Shown in pieces: positions 9,242 through 17,533 of a DNA stretch of 64,000 nucleotides. Where the stretch lies: positions 930,001 through 994,000 of the forward strand of contig JANQQL010000033.1 of NCBI GenBank assembly GCA_028289345.1, read 5' to 3'. Each line of letters opens with the position of its first letter. Position 1 is the stretch's first letter. A program made the translations under genes and the position numbers. A model generated the notes under the pieces. That model was not told the DNA's origin. It saw only the letters and a program-made list of their open reading frames with translations, and searched no databases. This DNA is from Planctomycetota bacterium. Its GTDB lineage: Bacteria; Planctomycetota; B15-G4; SIAN01.

Positions 9242-9838
9242 ATGAACGACGACGCGATGGACCCGGCAGACGAACTCCTGGAACGCTGGCAGACCCAAGG
9301 AGATCGAGAAGCCCTAGACCAGCTGTTGCAGCTGGAGATCCAGGCCTTGGCGCGACAGCTTCGCTCCAAAGTCGGAGGAAGTCTACGGCCCTCCGTGAGC
9401 GCCAGTGATCTTGCGCAAGAAGCCGTGGTGCGATTCCTCAAGCGGGAGACTCCTCCCCAGTTCGATCACCCCCGCCAGCTCAGTACCTACTTGTGGCGGT
9501 CGGCTTGGCGTCTGTTCTTGAATCGAGTCGGTTCCTCCGCTCCGGCCATGGGACGAGTCACTCGGGGAGACACGTCGGCCCTCGATCAGGTCATGCACAC
9601 CACCGGCGGGTTCTCTTCCATCGAAAACGAAGAGCGCAGTGTCGCTCTCAAACTCGCCTTGAATTTGCTGTCCCCGGAAGACCAAGATGTCCTCACCCTG
9701 GTCTACTTCCAACACAAGAAGACTCCGGAGGCCGCCGAGGCGCTCAACATTTCGGTGGGTGCCGCGGAGATGCGGCTGACGCGTGCTCGGCGTCGCCTGG
9801 CAATGAAGCTGGCGGATTGGGCAGAGCTGATCGACTAG
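9242..9838 (+). CDS. ECF-type RNA polymerase sigma factor
   Basis: A 198-residue sigma-70-family factor. Region 2 is visible in SASDLAQEAVVRFLKR and LSTYLWRSAWRLFLNR, and region 4 in LSPEDQDVLTLVYFQHKKTP followed by the helix-turn-helix EAAEALNISVGAAEMRLTRA. It would direct RNA polymerase to a small regulon. The ATG at 9242 is preferred over a longer frame from 9206, which would start in AT-poor non-coding sequence; another ATG lies at 9257. It follows the kinase gene, a common pairing in planctomycetes. Its stop overlaps the GTG start of the flavoprotein gene by one base (TAGTG), so the two are coupled. Confidence 0.9.
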   Translation: MNDDAMDPADELLERWQTQGDREALDQLLQLEIQALARQLRSKVGGSLRPSVSASDLAQEAVVRFLKRETPPQFDHPRQLSTYLWRSAWRLFLNRVGSSAPAMGRVTRGDTSALDQVMHTTGGFSSIENEERSVALKLALNLLSPEDQDVLTLVYFQHKKTPEAAEALNISVGAAEMRLTRARRRLAMKLADWAELID

Positions 9839-11031
9839 TGCCCGGCTCCCCCCCCATTCTGGTCGTCGGTGGCGGCATCTTCGGGACTTCGGCGGCGCGA
9901 GCGTTGCAACAACGCGGGCACTCCGTGACCCTCTTCGATCCCGGTCCGCTTCCCCACCCCCTGGCGGCCAGCGCCGACATCAGCAAGGTCTGCCGCATGG
10001 AGTACGGCAGCGACGCCACCTACATGGAATTCATGGAGCAGGCCCGGCGTGGCTGGTTGCGGTGGAATCAAGAGTGGCAAGACTTGGGAGGCGAGCCGCT
10101 CTATCACGAAACCGGCGTGCTCATGCTGCGCGCCGGCCCCCTGGAACCAGGCGGCTACGAATACGAAAGCCTGGAACTACTGAAGCGTCGCGGTCACCAA
10201 CCGCAACGGCTCGACTCCCATTGGCTGCGGGAGCGGGCTCCCGCCTGGAACGCTGAGCACTTCACCGACGGGTTCTTCCATCCCGCGGGAGGGTATGCGG
10301 AAAGCGGTCGGGTGGTCGAGGCACTGGTGCGTACACTGATCGACGAGGGAGCAACCGTTCACTCGACAGCGATCCGCGAACTTCAACGTTCCGGAAACCG
10401 AGTCGAGGGCGTCCTCGATGCCGCGGGAAACGTGCATCGAGGCGACACCGTGGTCCTCGCTGCCGGCAGCTGGACCCAGAAACTGCTGCCGGAGTTGGCC
10501 GGTCCTCTGAGTGCCACCGGGCACGCGGTGTTTCATTTGCAACCCAAGAGACCGCAGCGGTTCGAAGCAGCGGTGTTCCCGGTGTTCACCGCAGACATTT
10601 CGCGAACCGGCTTCTACGGATTTCCCCGCCACCCGAAAGAAGGAGTCGTGAAGATCGCGCTCCACGACCAAGGGCTGCCCATCGACCCGGATGCTCCTCG
10701 AGAGGTCAGCGCCGATCATCATCGAAAACTTCGCGAGTTCTTGGCGCTGGCAATCCCGGAGCTGGTCGACGCGGAGATCGTGTTCACCCGGCTCTGCCTG
10801 TACTCCGACACCCAAGACGAGGACTTCTGGATCGCCGCGCACCCCCATTGCCAAGGCTTGGTGGTGGCCAGCGGAGGCAGTGGACACGCGTTCAAATTCG
10901 CTCCCGCCCTCGGACCGTTGATTGCCGACGTGGTCGAAGACCGTCCCCACCGCTTCCGCGACAAGTTCCGTTGGCGAGCCGAGCTACGACTGGAGCGTGG
11001 CACCGAAGCCGCTCGGTGCCACGACTCCTGA
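9838..11031 (+). CDS. FAD-dependent amine oxidoreductase, monomeric sarcosine oxidase/SolA-like
   Basis: The 397-residue product has the Rossmann dinucleotide motif GGGIFG (residues 11-16) and the layout of the DAO/MSOX family, ending with GGSGHAFKFAPALG, which matches the flavin-contacting C-terminal motif of sarcosine oxidases. Cys320 in RLCLYSDTQDEDFW corresponds to the cysteine that holds FAD covalently in monomeric sarcosine oxidase. It probably oxidises a secondary amine or N-methyl amino acid to an aldehyde and H2O2; the substrate is unknown. The GTG at 9838 is taken as the start because the Rossmann motif begins ten residues later and it overlaps the sigma stop. Length matches the family (about 390). 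Confidence 0.9.
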   Translation: MPGSPPILVVGGGIFGTSAARALQQRGHSVTLFDPGPLPHPLAASADISKVCRMEYGSDATYMEFMEQARRGWLRWNQEWQDLGGEPLYHETGVLMLRAGPLEPGGYEYESLELLKRRGHQPQRLDSHWLRERAPAWNAEHFTDGFFHPAGGYAESGRVVEALVRTLIDEGATVHSTAIRELQRSGNRVEGVLDAAGNVHRGDTVVLAAGSWTQKLLPELAGPLSATGHAVFHLQPKRPQRFEAAVFPVFTADISRTGFYGFPRHPKEGVVKIALHDQGLPIDPDAPREVSADHHRKLREFLALAIPELVDAEIVFTRLCLYSDTQDEDFWIAAHPHCQGLVVASGGSGHAFKFAPALGPLIADVVEDRPHRFRDKFRWRAELRLERGTEAARCHDS

Positions 11032-11047
11032 TCGCAACTCGCGTTGC

Positions 11048-12016
11048 TCAGAACACACTCAGGCTCAAGTCGACTTTGGGCAGCCCGCGTTCTTTTCGCC
11101 ACTCGAGCAACAGGGTCCGCACCCGGCGGGCATTGTCCGCGCTGGGCTGAAGGCTGCCCTCGGGCATGATCGCGTCGAAGTCGCGCGGGTGGGTTTGGGC
11201 CAACCACTGCTGGAATTCATCCCGTCGGTTGGGCGCGCTCTCGCGGCCCGGAATGGACGACACCAGCATGCCGCTGATCTTGTCGTTTTCGTCGAAGTAG
11301 TAGGTCAGGTAGTAGGGATTCGCGATCGCGTCGAGCAAGGCGAAGAACTGATTGGTCTCCACGGCGGTGACGCGCACCGCGTCCTGGACCATTTCGAAGT
11401 TGGTGTAGCGACTGGTCGAGCGAAGTTCCTGGTCCCAACCAGACCACGGTCCGCTTCCGTCGTCCCCGCGCAAGGTTCCCGGACCAACCTTTTCGTCGAA
11501 CCAGAGCCGCGATTCGGGAGCGAAGAAACGCGTGGCATCCCGTCGATCCTTGCGACGCACCTCGAGGTATTCCTGGACCACCGCAACTCGCGGATGAACG
11601 GCCTCCAGCTGCACGACCGCTTCGGCCAATTGCCCCCCGGCCACCGGGAAGCGCACGGCCTTGCGGGCCTGCTGGCCGGCATGCTTCGGCGCTTTCATCG
11701 ACACCGTCACCTCGAAGGCCTGTCCGGGCCCCAACGTCGTTCCCGCAAAGTCGACTTCCAAGCAGCCGCAGGTCTTTCGCGCACGCTCCAAGGTCGCGGC
11801 ACTTTCTCCGGTGTTGATCAACCAGACGCTCCCTCGCCCCAGCTCTCCGCTGGCGGCCGAGCCAAGGTCCAGCACTTCCGGGACCACGCGAATCGCGTTC
11901 AGATCGGCATCCGCCGCAGCGTTGGCCGAGAGGCCATGGGCGGTCGCTCCGCTGAACGCCATCCCCGCGCAAGCAACCACACGAACCAGCCCCTTCGGGG
12001 ATTGGAGATTCCACAT
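11048..12016 (-). CDS. Exported DUF1573 protein
   Basis: This 322-residue protein begins with a signal-like sequence (VVACAGMAFSGATAHG), followed by a DUF1573 domain at about residues 40-130. The domain shows IRVVPEVLDLGSAASGE and KTCGCLEVDF, the CGC signature of this immunoglobulin-like fold. The remaining 190 residues (SRLWFDEKVGPG to LEWRKERGLPKV) resemble a SnoaL/NTF2-like small domain; that part is inferred. DUF1573 proteins are abundant exported proteins of unknown function in planctomycetes. An AAGGAT-like SD lies before the ATG. It is convergent with the flavoprotein gene (16 bp between stops) and sits downstream of the M56 gene, whose product also ends in DUF1573, which suggests a shared system. 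Confidence 0.85.
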   Translation of the reverse strand: MWNLQSPKGLVRVVACAGMAFSGATAHGLSANAAADADLNAIRVVPEVLDLGSAASGELGRGSVWLINTGESAATLERARKTCGCLEVDFAGTTLGPGQAFEVTVSMKAPKHAGQQARKAVRFPVAGGQLAEAVVQLEAVHPRVAVVQEYLEVRRKDRRDATRFFAPESRLWFDEKVGPGTLRGDDGSGPWSGWDQELRSTSRYTNFEMVQDAVRVTAVETNQFFALLDAIANPYYLTYYFDENDKISGMLVSSIPGRESAPNRRDEFQQWLAQTHPRDFDAIMPEGSLQPSADNARRVRTLLLEWRKERGLPKVDLSLSVF

Positions 12017-12109
12017 TCGAGTTCATCCTTCCACCACGCACAGACCGGTGGCGTGACGCGCCAGGGTCTCTTGCGCGGGCAATGAGCTGAGATTGAGAAA
12101 AGGGAGGAG

Positions 12110-12150
12110 CGGACTTTCGCGACAGTCCGTCGTCATCCCGGGTCGACGAC
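12110..12150. other. Two tandem hairpins between M56 and DUF1573 genes
   Basis: CGGACT/AGTCCG (12110-12129, 8-nt loop) is followed by GTCGTC/GACGAC (12129-12150, 10-nt loop). They lie about 100 nt beyond the M56 stop in the direction of transcription. There is no T-run, so an intrinsic terminator is not shown; mRNA processing or partial termination is possible. The rest of 12017-12244 shows nothing else. Confidence 0.4.
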
Positions 12151-12244
12151 ATTGCTTCGCGAATGAGAGACCACCCGAGCGATCAACTCGCGCTCGAGAA
12201 GTCTCTTCGTACGAGAAGGGATCCCCGCGGCTCGCGGAGAATTG

Positions 12245-13615
12245 TCACTCGGAGTCAGCAACTCCCGCGCTGATGGAAACAGGCACTCGCACCTTGGGCA
12301 ACCCTTCCAAGGTGAACGTCACCCAACGGTCTCGTGTCTCTCCCACGGCACTCGGGGCCTCCATGGTGACCTCGAGAGGGAGAGCACCCCCTGGCTCCAA
12401 CAAGGTGGGCTGGAACCCGTGGATGGTCGTGCAGCCGCAACCAGCCCTCGCCTCGGAGAGCGAGACCTGTTGGGAACTTGGATTCAACAACCACAACGCC
12501 ATGGTCTTGGTCATGCCGGCTGGCACAGCACCAAAGTCCAGGGTCGTGGGATACACTCGCAGCGGACAGGACGGGTCCGTGATTTCCCACACCCCGACGT
12601 CAGGCACGGGAGCCGACACCACCGGTCGCAAGGGAACGCGGCGCTGCGCCAACGCCAAAGAAGTCGTGGCCAGGAGCAAGGCGGCCCCCATCGCCGCGCG
12701 CCATCGGAAGCCGGCCTGGGGAGCACCGGCAGGAGCTTCCAGAATCGATCGCACTCGCGCGGCCAGGCCCGAGCCCTTCGAAACCGCGGCAAGGGTCGCT
12801 TTGGGAGTTTCCGGCACGAGTCCGAGGAGCGCTTCCGCGAAACCAACCCGGGACTCTCCGGTCGACAACACCCAACGATCGGCCGCTTGCTCACTGAGCC
12901 GACTCAGCCAACGTCGCACCCACCACATGCCGGGATGCCAAGGCATCAAACACACGGCGAGATCGGCAACCAAAGAAGTCCAATGGTCCCGACGCTTGTA
13001 GTGAGCCAACTCGTGACAGAACACGGCTCGCCAGCGATTGGCGCGGGGCAATCGTTGTGGATCTTCGGGGATCAGGATTCGTGGCGGCTGGCTCCAACAC
13101 CAGATGTTTGGGCAAGCAACCGCGTCGCTCTCCCAAACAGTCGGCTCCGAAGGAAGTTCGAGATCTCGCGCCGCTTGGGCGGCCGCCCGTTGCAGAGTGG
13201 TTTCCCGCGAACGGCGGGCTCGACCCAACAGGGAACGGCCAAGGAACACAGAACGCAGCGCACGAATCACGAGCCACCCGCTGACCGCAACCCAAACCAG
13301 CTGAAGCCCGAGAATCCACCACGGCTGGCGAAACTCGGGAACCCCGGCTTTTCGGAGCAAGTCGACCGGCAGCGCAGCACGTCCATCCGGAGTGGCATCC
13401 AGCGGCGCCATCCAACCCCAACCCCGAGATCGGAACCACGCCGTGAGCACCGGAGTGACAACAGCTCCAAGCATTCCGAGCCACAGCGCTGTGTGGGCTC
13501 TTGCCGGTTGGCGTCGAAACCCGAAAGCCACCAACCCAGCCACCCCAAGACACAACGAAGACTGCCAAAGCAGATCGCGCAGCCACGGTTCCTGGTCGAG
13601 GATTTCAGGAATCAT
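12245..13615 (-). CDS. BlaR1-like M56 membrane peptidase with C-terminal DUF1573 domain
   Basis: A 456-residue membrane metallopeptidase. Hydrophobic segments at about 17-34, 43-60 and 98-122 precede the zinc motif HELAH (201-205), with a likely third ligand in LSEQAAD (Glu242). A further membrane helix (304-324) leads to an extracellular tail of about 120 residues that is a DUF1573 domain (VYPTTLDFGAVPAGMTKT; AGCGCTTIHG). In BlaR1/MecR1 the external domain senses a ligand and the peptidase then inactivates the BlaI-type repressor. Here DUF1573 occupies the sensor position instead of a penicillin-binding domain. It overlaps blaI by 11 bp and is certainly co-transcribed with it. The signal it senses is unknown. 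Confidence 0.9.
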   Translation of the reverse strand: MIPEILDQEPWLRDLLWQSSLCLGVAGLVAFGFRRQPARAHTALWLGMLGAVVTPVLTAWFRSRGWGWMAPLDATPDGRAALPVDLLRKAGVPEFRQPWWILGLQLVWVAVSGWLVIRALRSVFLGRSLLGRARRSRETTLQRAAAQAARDLELPSEPTVWESDAVACPNIWCWSQPPRILIPEDPQRLPRANRWRAVFCHELAHYKRRDHWTSLVADLAVCLMPWHPGMWWVRRWLSRLSEQAADRWVLSTGESRVGFAEALLGLVPETPKATLAAVSKGSGLAARVRSILEAPAGAPQAGFRWRAAMGAALLLATTSLALAQRRVPLRPVVSAPVPDVGVWEITDPSCPLRVYPTTLDFGAVPAGMTKTMALWLLNPSSQQVSLSEARAGCGCTTIHGFQPTLLEPGGALPLEVTMEAPSAVGETRDRWVTFTLEGLPKVRVPVSISAGVADSE

Positions 13616-13997
13616 CGGAGGCCTCCCGCTTCTTCTCGATCATGCGCCGTAACTCGTCCAACTCTTCGGCACCGATGCGCTCGTCTTGAATCAAGTGCTC
13701 GAACAACAGTGTCGGTTGACCCGCAAACACCTTGTCGACGAAGCTCCGCAGAGAGTTCGCCCCTTCTTCGCCTCGCGAGCGACAGGCGGTGTACACGTAG
13801 GTGCGGCCTTCCTTGCGATGGGCCACCCAGCCGTTCTTCTCGAGCTTCTGCAGCACCGACAGAATCGTGGTGTAGGCAGGGCGTCGCTCTCCTGCCAGTG
13901 CATCGCGCACTTGGTGCACCGTGGCCCCGTCTTCCTTCCACAGGACCTCGATCACCGCCCGCTGAAGCTCCCCCAGCTCGTCCAAACTCTTGCGCAT
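13605..13997 (-). CDS. blaI: BlaI/MecI/CopY-family repressor
   Basis: The 130-residue product is a winged-helix repressor of the penicillinase-repressor family: LGELQRAVIEVLWKEDGATV is the first helix block, and AYTTILSVLQKLEKNGWVAH is the recognition helix plus wing. The C-terminal half is the helical dimerisation region, where M56 partners cleave. I start it at the ATG at 13997, which has GGAGG 10 nt upstream; the frame stays open for another 127 codons, but that part reads through the AT-rich promoter. It overlaps the M56 gene by 11 bp. It most likely represses its own operon through the palindromic sites just upstream. Confidence 0.92.
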   Translation of the reverse strand: MRKSLDELGELQRAVIEVLWKEDGATVHQVRDALAGERRPAYTTILSVLQKLEKNGWVAHRKEGRTYVYTACRSRGEEGANSLRSFVDKVFAGQPTLLFEHLIQDERIGAEELDELRRMIEKKREASDDS

Positions 13998-14025
13998 CGG
14001 GTGGATCCCTCCAAGTACCGAAGCA

Positions 14026-14053
14026 GTAGTACTACGAATAATAGTAATTAATC
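14026..14053 (-). promoter_or_regulatory. Probable BlaI operator/promoter region
   Basis: An AT-rich island in GC-rich DNA, 30-55 nt upstream of the blaI ATG. It holds the perfect palindrome GTAGTACTAC (14026-14035) and, on the minus strand, TACTA-N7-TAGTA overlapping it. TATTAT (14038-14043) is a possible -10 box, with a weak TTGCGG 19 nt upstream. Autorepression is inferred from the family. Confidence 0.55.
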
Positions 14054-14227
14054 CAGGGCCCGCCGCAAGGGGCTTTCGTGAGAAAACTTCGGAGGCCCGG
14101 CCGGCGGAGCGCCTCCCGATCCAGTCCTTCTCTTCAAAGCCGAGCACGCCGCCGCTCTCTGGAAACTCGAGTTCGGAGTTCGCGAGGTGCCGACGTCCCA
14201 GGACCTTGTTCGTCCGCCAAGAGCCGA

Positions 14228-15436
14228 TCAGTCGCCGGTCTCGGCTCCGTACAGCAGCTCGAACAACACCGGATCGTGCTCCCGCAGGTGCTGACGAGGT
14301 CGCGGGATCTTGGGCACGCTGTGGGGATAGATGACTTCTGACTCGATGCGTTTGACGTAGAAGTCGGGGTGGGTCCAAGTGCGAGGAACCGTCCAGGTCA
14401 GACGGTCCTTGGGATTGAAGTACACCGCGGCGACCCGAAGTCGGTCCAGGTCCAGATTGCGCCGCAGCGCTTCCTTCAGTCGGGTGACCACGTTGTTGAC
14501 CAGCTGCCCGCTCCCGAACGCGGTGTCCAGGATCAACACATTGTCCGACTTGCCGATGTGCTCGACCAAGTGTTCGATCCCAATGACGTCGGCGCGTGCG
14601 CTGTTGCGAGTCCTTCGCGTGTTCAAACTGATGTGATCCGGAACCTTGTCGAGCCAGCCTTTCTTCCAGAAGTAGCGGTACACCTCATGGACCGGGAGTC
14701 CGGCATTCACCCCTCCTGGCCACAGCGCGACCAGGAAGTCCGGTTGAAACTCTTTGTCACGGGCCAACTGAACGCCCAACCGCACGGAATCCAACAAGAG
14801 CTCGCGAGGCGTGACCGCGAAGTAGTCACCGGAATCGGGCGCCGACGAGCCCGCGTCTTTGCCTCGCAACAGTTCCCACAACTCCGGATCCTTGTCACGA
14901 ATGCGCTGGTCGTCGGGGTCGTCTTCTCGCACCAGATCGGACAATTCGTGGGGATAGGCGATCCAAACATCGGCCGCCACGTCGTGCAGCTTGATGACGG
15001 GCAGGTGTTCTTCGAGCCGGGTCTTCTCGGGCTTGTGGTGAATGGCCGCCACGCGGATGTCCTCCGGCGTATTCGCCCGGGCCCGACGACGGAGTTCCCT
15101 CAGAATCGCCTGGATCGTGTTCCCTGATTCCAAGACGTCGTCCACGATAAGGAGCCCATCCTCCCGGCACACCACATCCACCAGATGTTCCAGCCCTTTG
15201 ACCTGCACTTGGCCTTGTTGTTGCACCCCGGTGTACGACTCGGTGGCAATGGTCGTGTGGTCGAGGAACAACCCTCGGGTCCGAAAGTAGGCATCCACGC
15301 CCAAGCCGACCGGCGTCCCCCCCCGCCACACGGACACCACGTGGCGCGGCCGAAAGCCCGACTCTTCGATCGCCTTGCCTAGGCGAAACGAGTCGTGCAG
15401 GAACTCCCGTGGGGAAAGATAAAGGAACTCAGTCAT
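14228..15436 (-). CDS. Tandem phosphoribosyltransferase-domain protein, second domain degenerate
   Basis: A 402-residue protein made of two copies of a type I phosphoribosyltransferase domain. Copy 1 (about 5-190) has the PRPP-binding loop VDDVLESGNT (98-107). Copy 2 (about 206-395) aligns with it from the start (TPRELLLDSVRLG against SPREFLHDSFRLG), but its loop reads LDTAFGSGQL (303-312), with the second Asp and the final Thr lost, so it is probably not catalytic. Both copies carry W-x-GG (VSVWRGG, VALWPGG), the region that in hypoxanthine-type enzymes lies at the active site. It probably acts on a purine or related base; the substrate is not determined. No SD is evident. A dispersed repeat lies immediately upstream. 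Confidence 0.82.
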   Translation of the reverse strand: MTEFLYLSPREFLHDSFRLGKAIEESGFRPRHVVSVWRGGTPVGLGVDAYFRTRGLFLDHTTIATESYTGVQQQGQVQVKGLEHLVDVVCREDGLLIVDDVLESGNTIQAILRELRRRARANTPEDIRVAAIHHKPEKTRLEEHLPVIKLHDVAADVWIAYPHELSDLVREDDPDDQRIRDKDPELWELLRGKDAGSSAPDSGDYFAVTPRELLLDSVRLGVQLARDKEFQPDFLVALWPGGVNAGLPVHEVYRYFWKKGWLDKVPDHISLNTRRTRNSARADVIGIEHLVEHIGKSDNVLILDTAFGSGQLVNNVVTRLKEALRRNLDLDRLRVAAVYFNPKDRLTWTVPRTWTHPDFYVKRIESEVIYPHSVPKIPRPRQHLREHDPVLFELLYGAETGD

Positions 15437-15500
15437 TGCACAGATCGATGGTGATTCTCAGTCGAAGGCTCGGTTGCCTCCAGAATAGCGAGGCATCGAT

Positions 15501-15607
15501 CCAAGCCCGCACGATTCATGAGCCCGTCGCAAGGATGCGGCAAAGTGACTTCCCACGAGGCCTTGCCGCGGCATCCACGGCAATCAGATCTGACGATGCG
15601 TCGACGA
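15501..15607. repeat. Dispersed intergenic repeat, copy 2
   Basis: Homologous to 6171-6275, with the same 16-nt anchor at 15505-15520. It lies between the phosphoribosyltransferase start (15436) and the stop of the ClpP-like gene (15635). In both locations the element sits within about 250 bp upstream of a leftward gene. No frame is conserved between copies. Confidence 0.6.
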
Positions 15608-15634
15608 GCGTCAGAAGGAATCGTTGTCGCGTGG

Positions 15635-17533
15635 TCAGCGACCTCGTTCCTGACTTCGCCTCGGTCCCAACTGCTCCAGCGTGGACCGGGACGGACACGC
15701 CATCACTCGTTCCACGGTCTCCTGGTAGATCGCAAAGAAGTCTGGGAAGCGCTGCTGCAGCTCCCGGCGGTCTGCAACGACCCATTCGGCCTCTTGTGGT
15801 CCGTACGGCTCCTGAAGGTCCCAAGCCGTGGTGATGAACCAGTATGCAAACTCCTGCAACAGGATCCGGTCTGCAATCTCCTCATCCTCGTCGGCAAGTT
15901 CCTCGTGGTAGGAACTGATGTCGTAAGCGCCGGTCGCAATCGCCTTCTGCATCGCCTCCCAAAGAGCAGAACTCCGGGAGATCCCCCATTCCCGGGGAAA
16001 CTGCAGATGCAGGCCGACATCGGTCACCGCATGAAGGATGTGCTCGACGACTTCCATCACTTGGCCTTCGGGGACGGAAGCCATGATGATGTCGCAGACA
16101 CTGTTGCGGTGAAAGACCTTCTCCGCCGCCTCCGGGTGCCGGCTCAACAAACGTTCGAGAGATCGTTCGTTTCGCGGGACTGGAAGGGCGGCGCGATGCT
16201 GGTGCAGGAGTTCGAGAATCCGCGACTGCGCATCCTGGTCCATGGCTGGGTTGCGCGGGAACATTTCGGCAATGGTCTGCCCGACGCGGCGCAGGAACGA
16301 ATCCGAGACGTCGTCGCCCGCGATCAACGTGATCCCGCAAGCAGAGAGTTTCTTCGAGAACGGTTCATATTCGTCGGACTCGGTGACGTCACTGACGACA
16401 TACGGATCCACCGGTTTCGTTCGTCCGGGTTCCTTGAGAACACACCCACCCCAATGAGTGTCATCCTCGTCCAGATCGGCTTCCTGGCGATTCGACAGCG
16501 GTGCCGAGGCCCAGAGAGCCTGCGAGTCGAGATCGAGATCTTCGAGTTCTGCGTTCAGCAGCCCATAGAACTCGATCTCTTGGTCGCTCATCCAGTGAAT
16601 GTCCGCGAAAGGCGCCGCCTCCAGGGTGAAGAAATAAAACTCTTCGCCCTGATCGAGCATCTCCCGGAAGTAACGAACCTGCATGCGGTGGGCGGGATGA
16701 TCCCGCGGCAGGTCATGGGCGTCGATGTTCGAGGTCGGGTCGCCCCACGAGTGCACCCCCATCCGTCCCCCCACACGGATCCTGGTTTCGCCAGCGCAGA
16801 AAAGATCAACGCCTCCAGAAGCGATCATGCCTCTCGCGGGGAGGAGCGTCGTGTATCCCGCCTCACGAATCAGCCGGCCGGTTTCGACGTTGACCTCATC
16901 GTTCACGGAACCAGGAACTTCTTCGAAGACGATGGTTCCGATCTCGGGGCAGTGCTCAATCAGGTAGGACACTTGCCGGTAGGTTCCCGAACCAAGTTCG
17001 CCGTTGAGGAACGCCACGTCCCCCTCGAGACGAAACGTGCTCGTGCCCGCCCCGATGATCAAGGCCGTCGCGAAGCTCAAGGAGGCTCCCGACATCGAGG
17101 TCACCTGGCCGGTGAGCCCCATGGCGTCCTCATCCTCTCCTTCGTGGAAGTCGACGTTCTGGACTTCCTGCTCTCGCAGCCCCAGGACCAAGGTGACCGG
17201 TCCTTCCGGCTCACCATTGATGAGTGGAACCCGAAGAACTCCCTGACCGCCCTCGAGGATCCCCTCGAGCCAAATGGTGCTCTCCCTGTCATCCGCAACT
17301 TCGAACTCGAGGCCTTCGAATCGATAGATCTCGTCTCCGACCCTGACCCCACCGCTGGGAGGAGTGGACAAGATCGCGTCCCCTTTGGGAGCAGACACCA
17401 ATCCCTCGAGCAGTGCCGGGAACTCTTCGGGATCGGAATCGACCGAGGAAGGCAAGCGAACGATCGCTGGGCACAAAAACCCGCACAAGGCCCCACACAA
17501 CGAAGCGATCCGCAAGAACTCGAAGACATGCAT
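15635..17533 (-). CDS. Exported ClpP/crotonase-fold protein (COG3904-like) with long C-terminal region
   Basis: The 632-residue product starts with a signal-type segment (FLRIASLCGALCGFLCPAIV). A ClpP-like domain lies at about residues 165-330: ALIIGAGTSTFRLEGDVAF and EIGTIVFEEVPGSVND, then GMIASGGVDLF with the likely nucleophile Ser239, and GGRMGVHSW with a candidate His261. This matches the family of predicted periplasmic ClpP-like proteins; its substrate is unknown. The C-terminal 250 residues (from VSDSFLRRVGQTIAEMFPR) are not recognised and show no metal-binding motif. The ATG at 17533 is preferred over a TTG at 17548. The adjacent region 17549-17829, between divergent genes, shows no feature apart from an SD at its right end. 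Confidence 0.72.
   Translation of the reverse strand: MHVFEFLRIASLCGALCGFLCPAIVRLPSSVDSDPEEFPALLEGLVSAPKGDAILSTPPSGGVRVGDEIYRFEGLEFEVADDRESTIWLEGILEGGQGVLRVPLINGEPEGPVTLVLGLREQEVQNVDFHEGEDEDAMGLTGQVTSMSGASLSFATALIIGAGTSTFRLEGDVAFLNGELGSGTYRQVSYLIEHCPEIGTIVFEEVPGSVNDEVNVETGRLIREAGYTTLLPARGMIASGGVDLFCAGETRIRVGGRMGVHSWGDPTSNIDAHDLPRDHPAHRMQVRYFREMLDQGEEFYFFTLEAAPFADIHWMSDQEIEFYGLLNAELEDLDLDSQALWASAPLSNRQEADLDEDDTHWGGCVLKEPGRTKPVDPYVVSDVTESDEYEPFSKKLSACGITLIAGDDVSDSFLRRVGQTIAEMFPRNPAMDQDAQSRILELLHQHRAALPVPRNERSLERLLSRHPEAAEKVFHRNSVCDIIMASVPEGQVMEVVEHILHAVTDVGLHLQFPREWGISRSSALWEAMQKAIATGAYDISSYHEELADEDEEIADRILLQEFAYWFITTAWDLQEPYGPQEAEWVVADRRELQQRFPDFFAIYQETVERVMACPSRSTLEQLGPRRSQERGR

Noticed and set aside
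12110..12150. Rho-independent terminator after the M56 gene
   Set aside because: Two stable hairpins but no following T-run on either strand.
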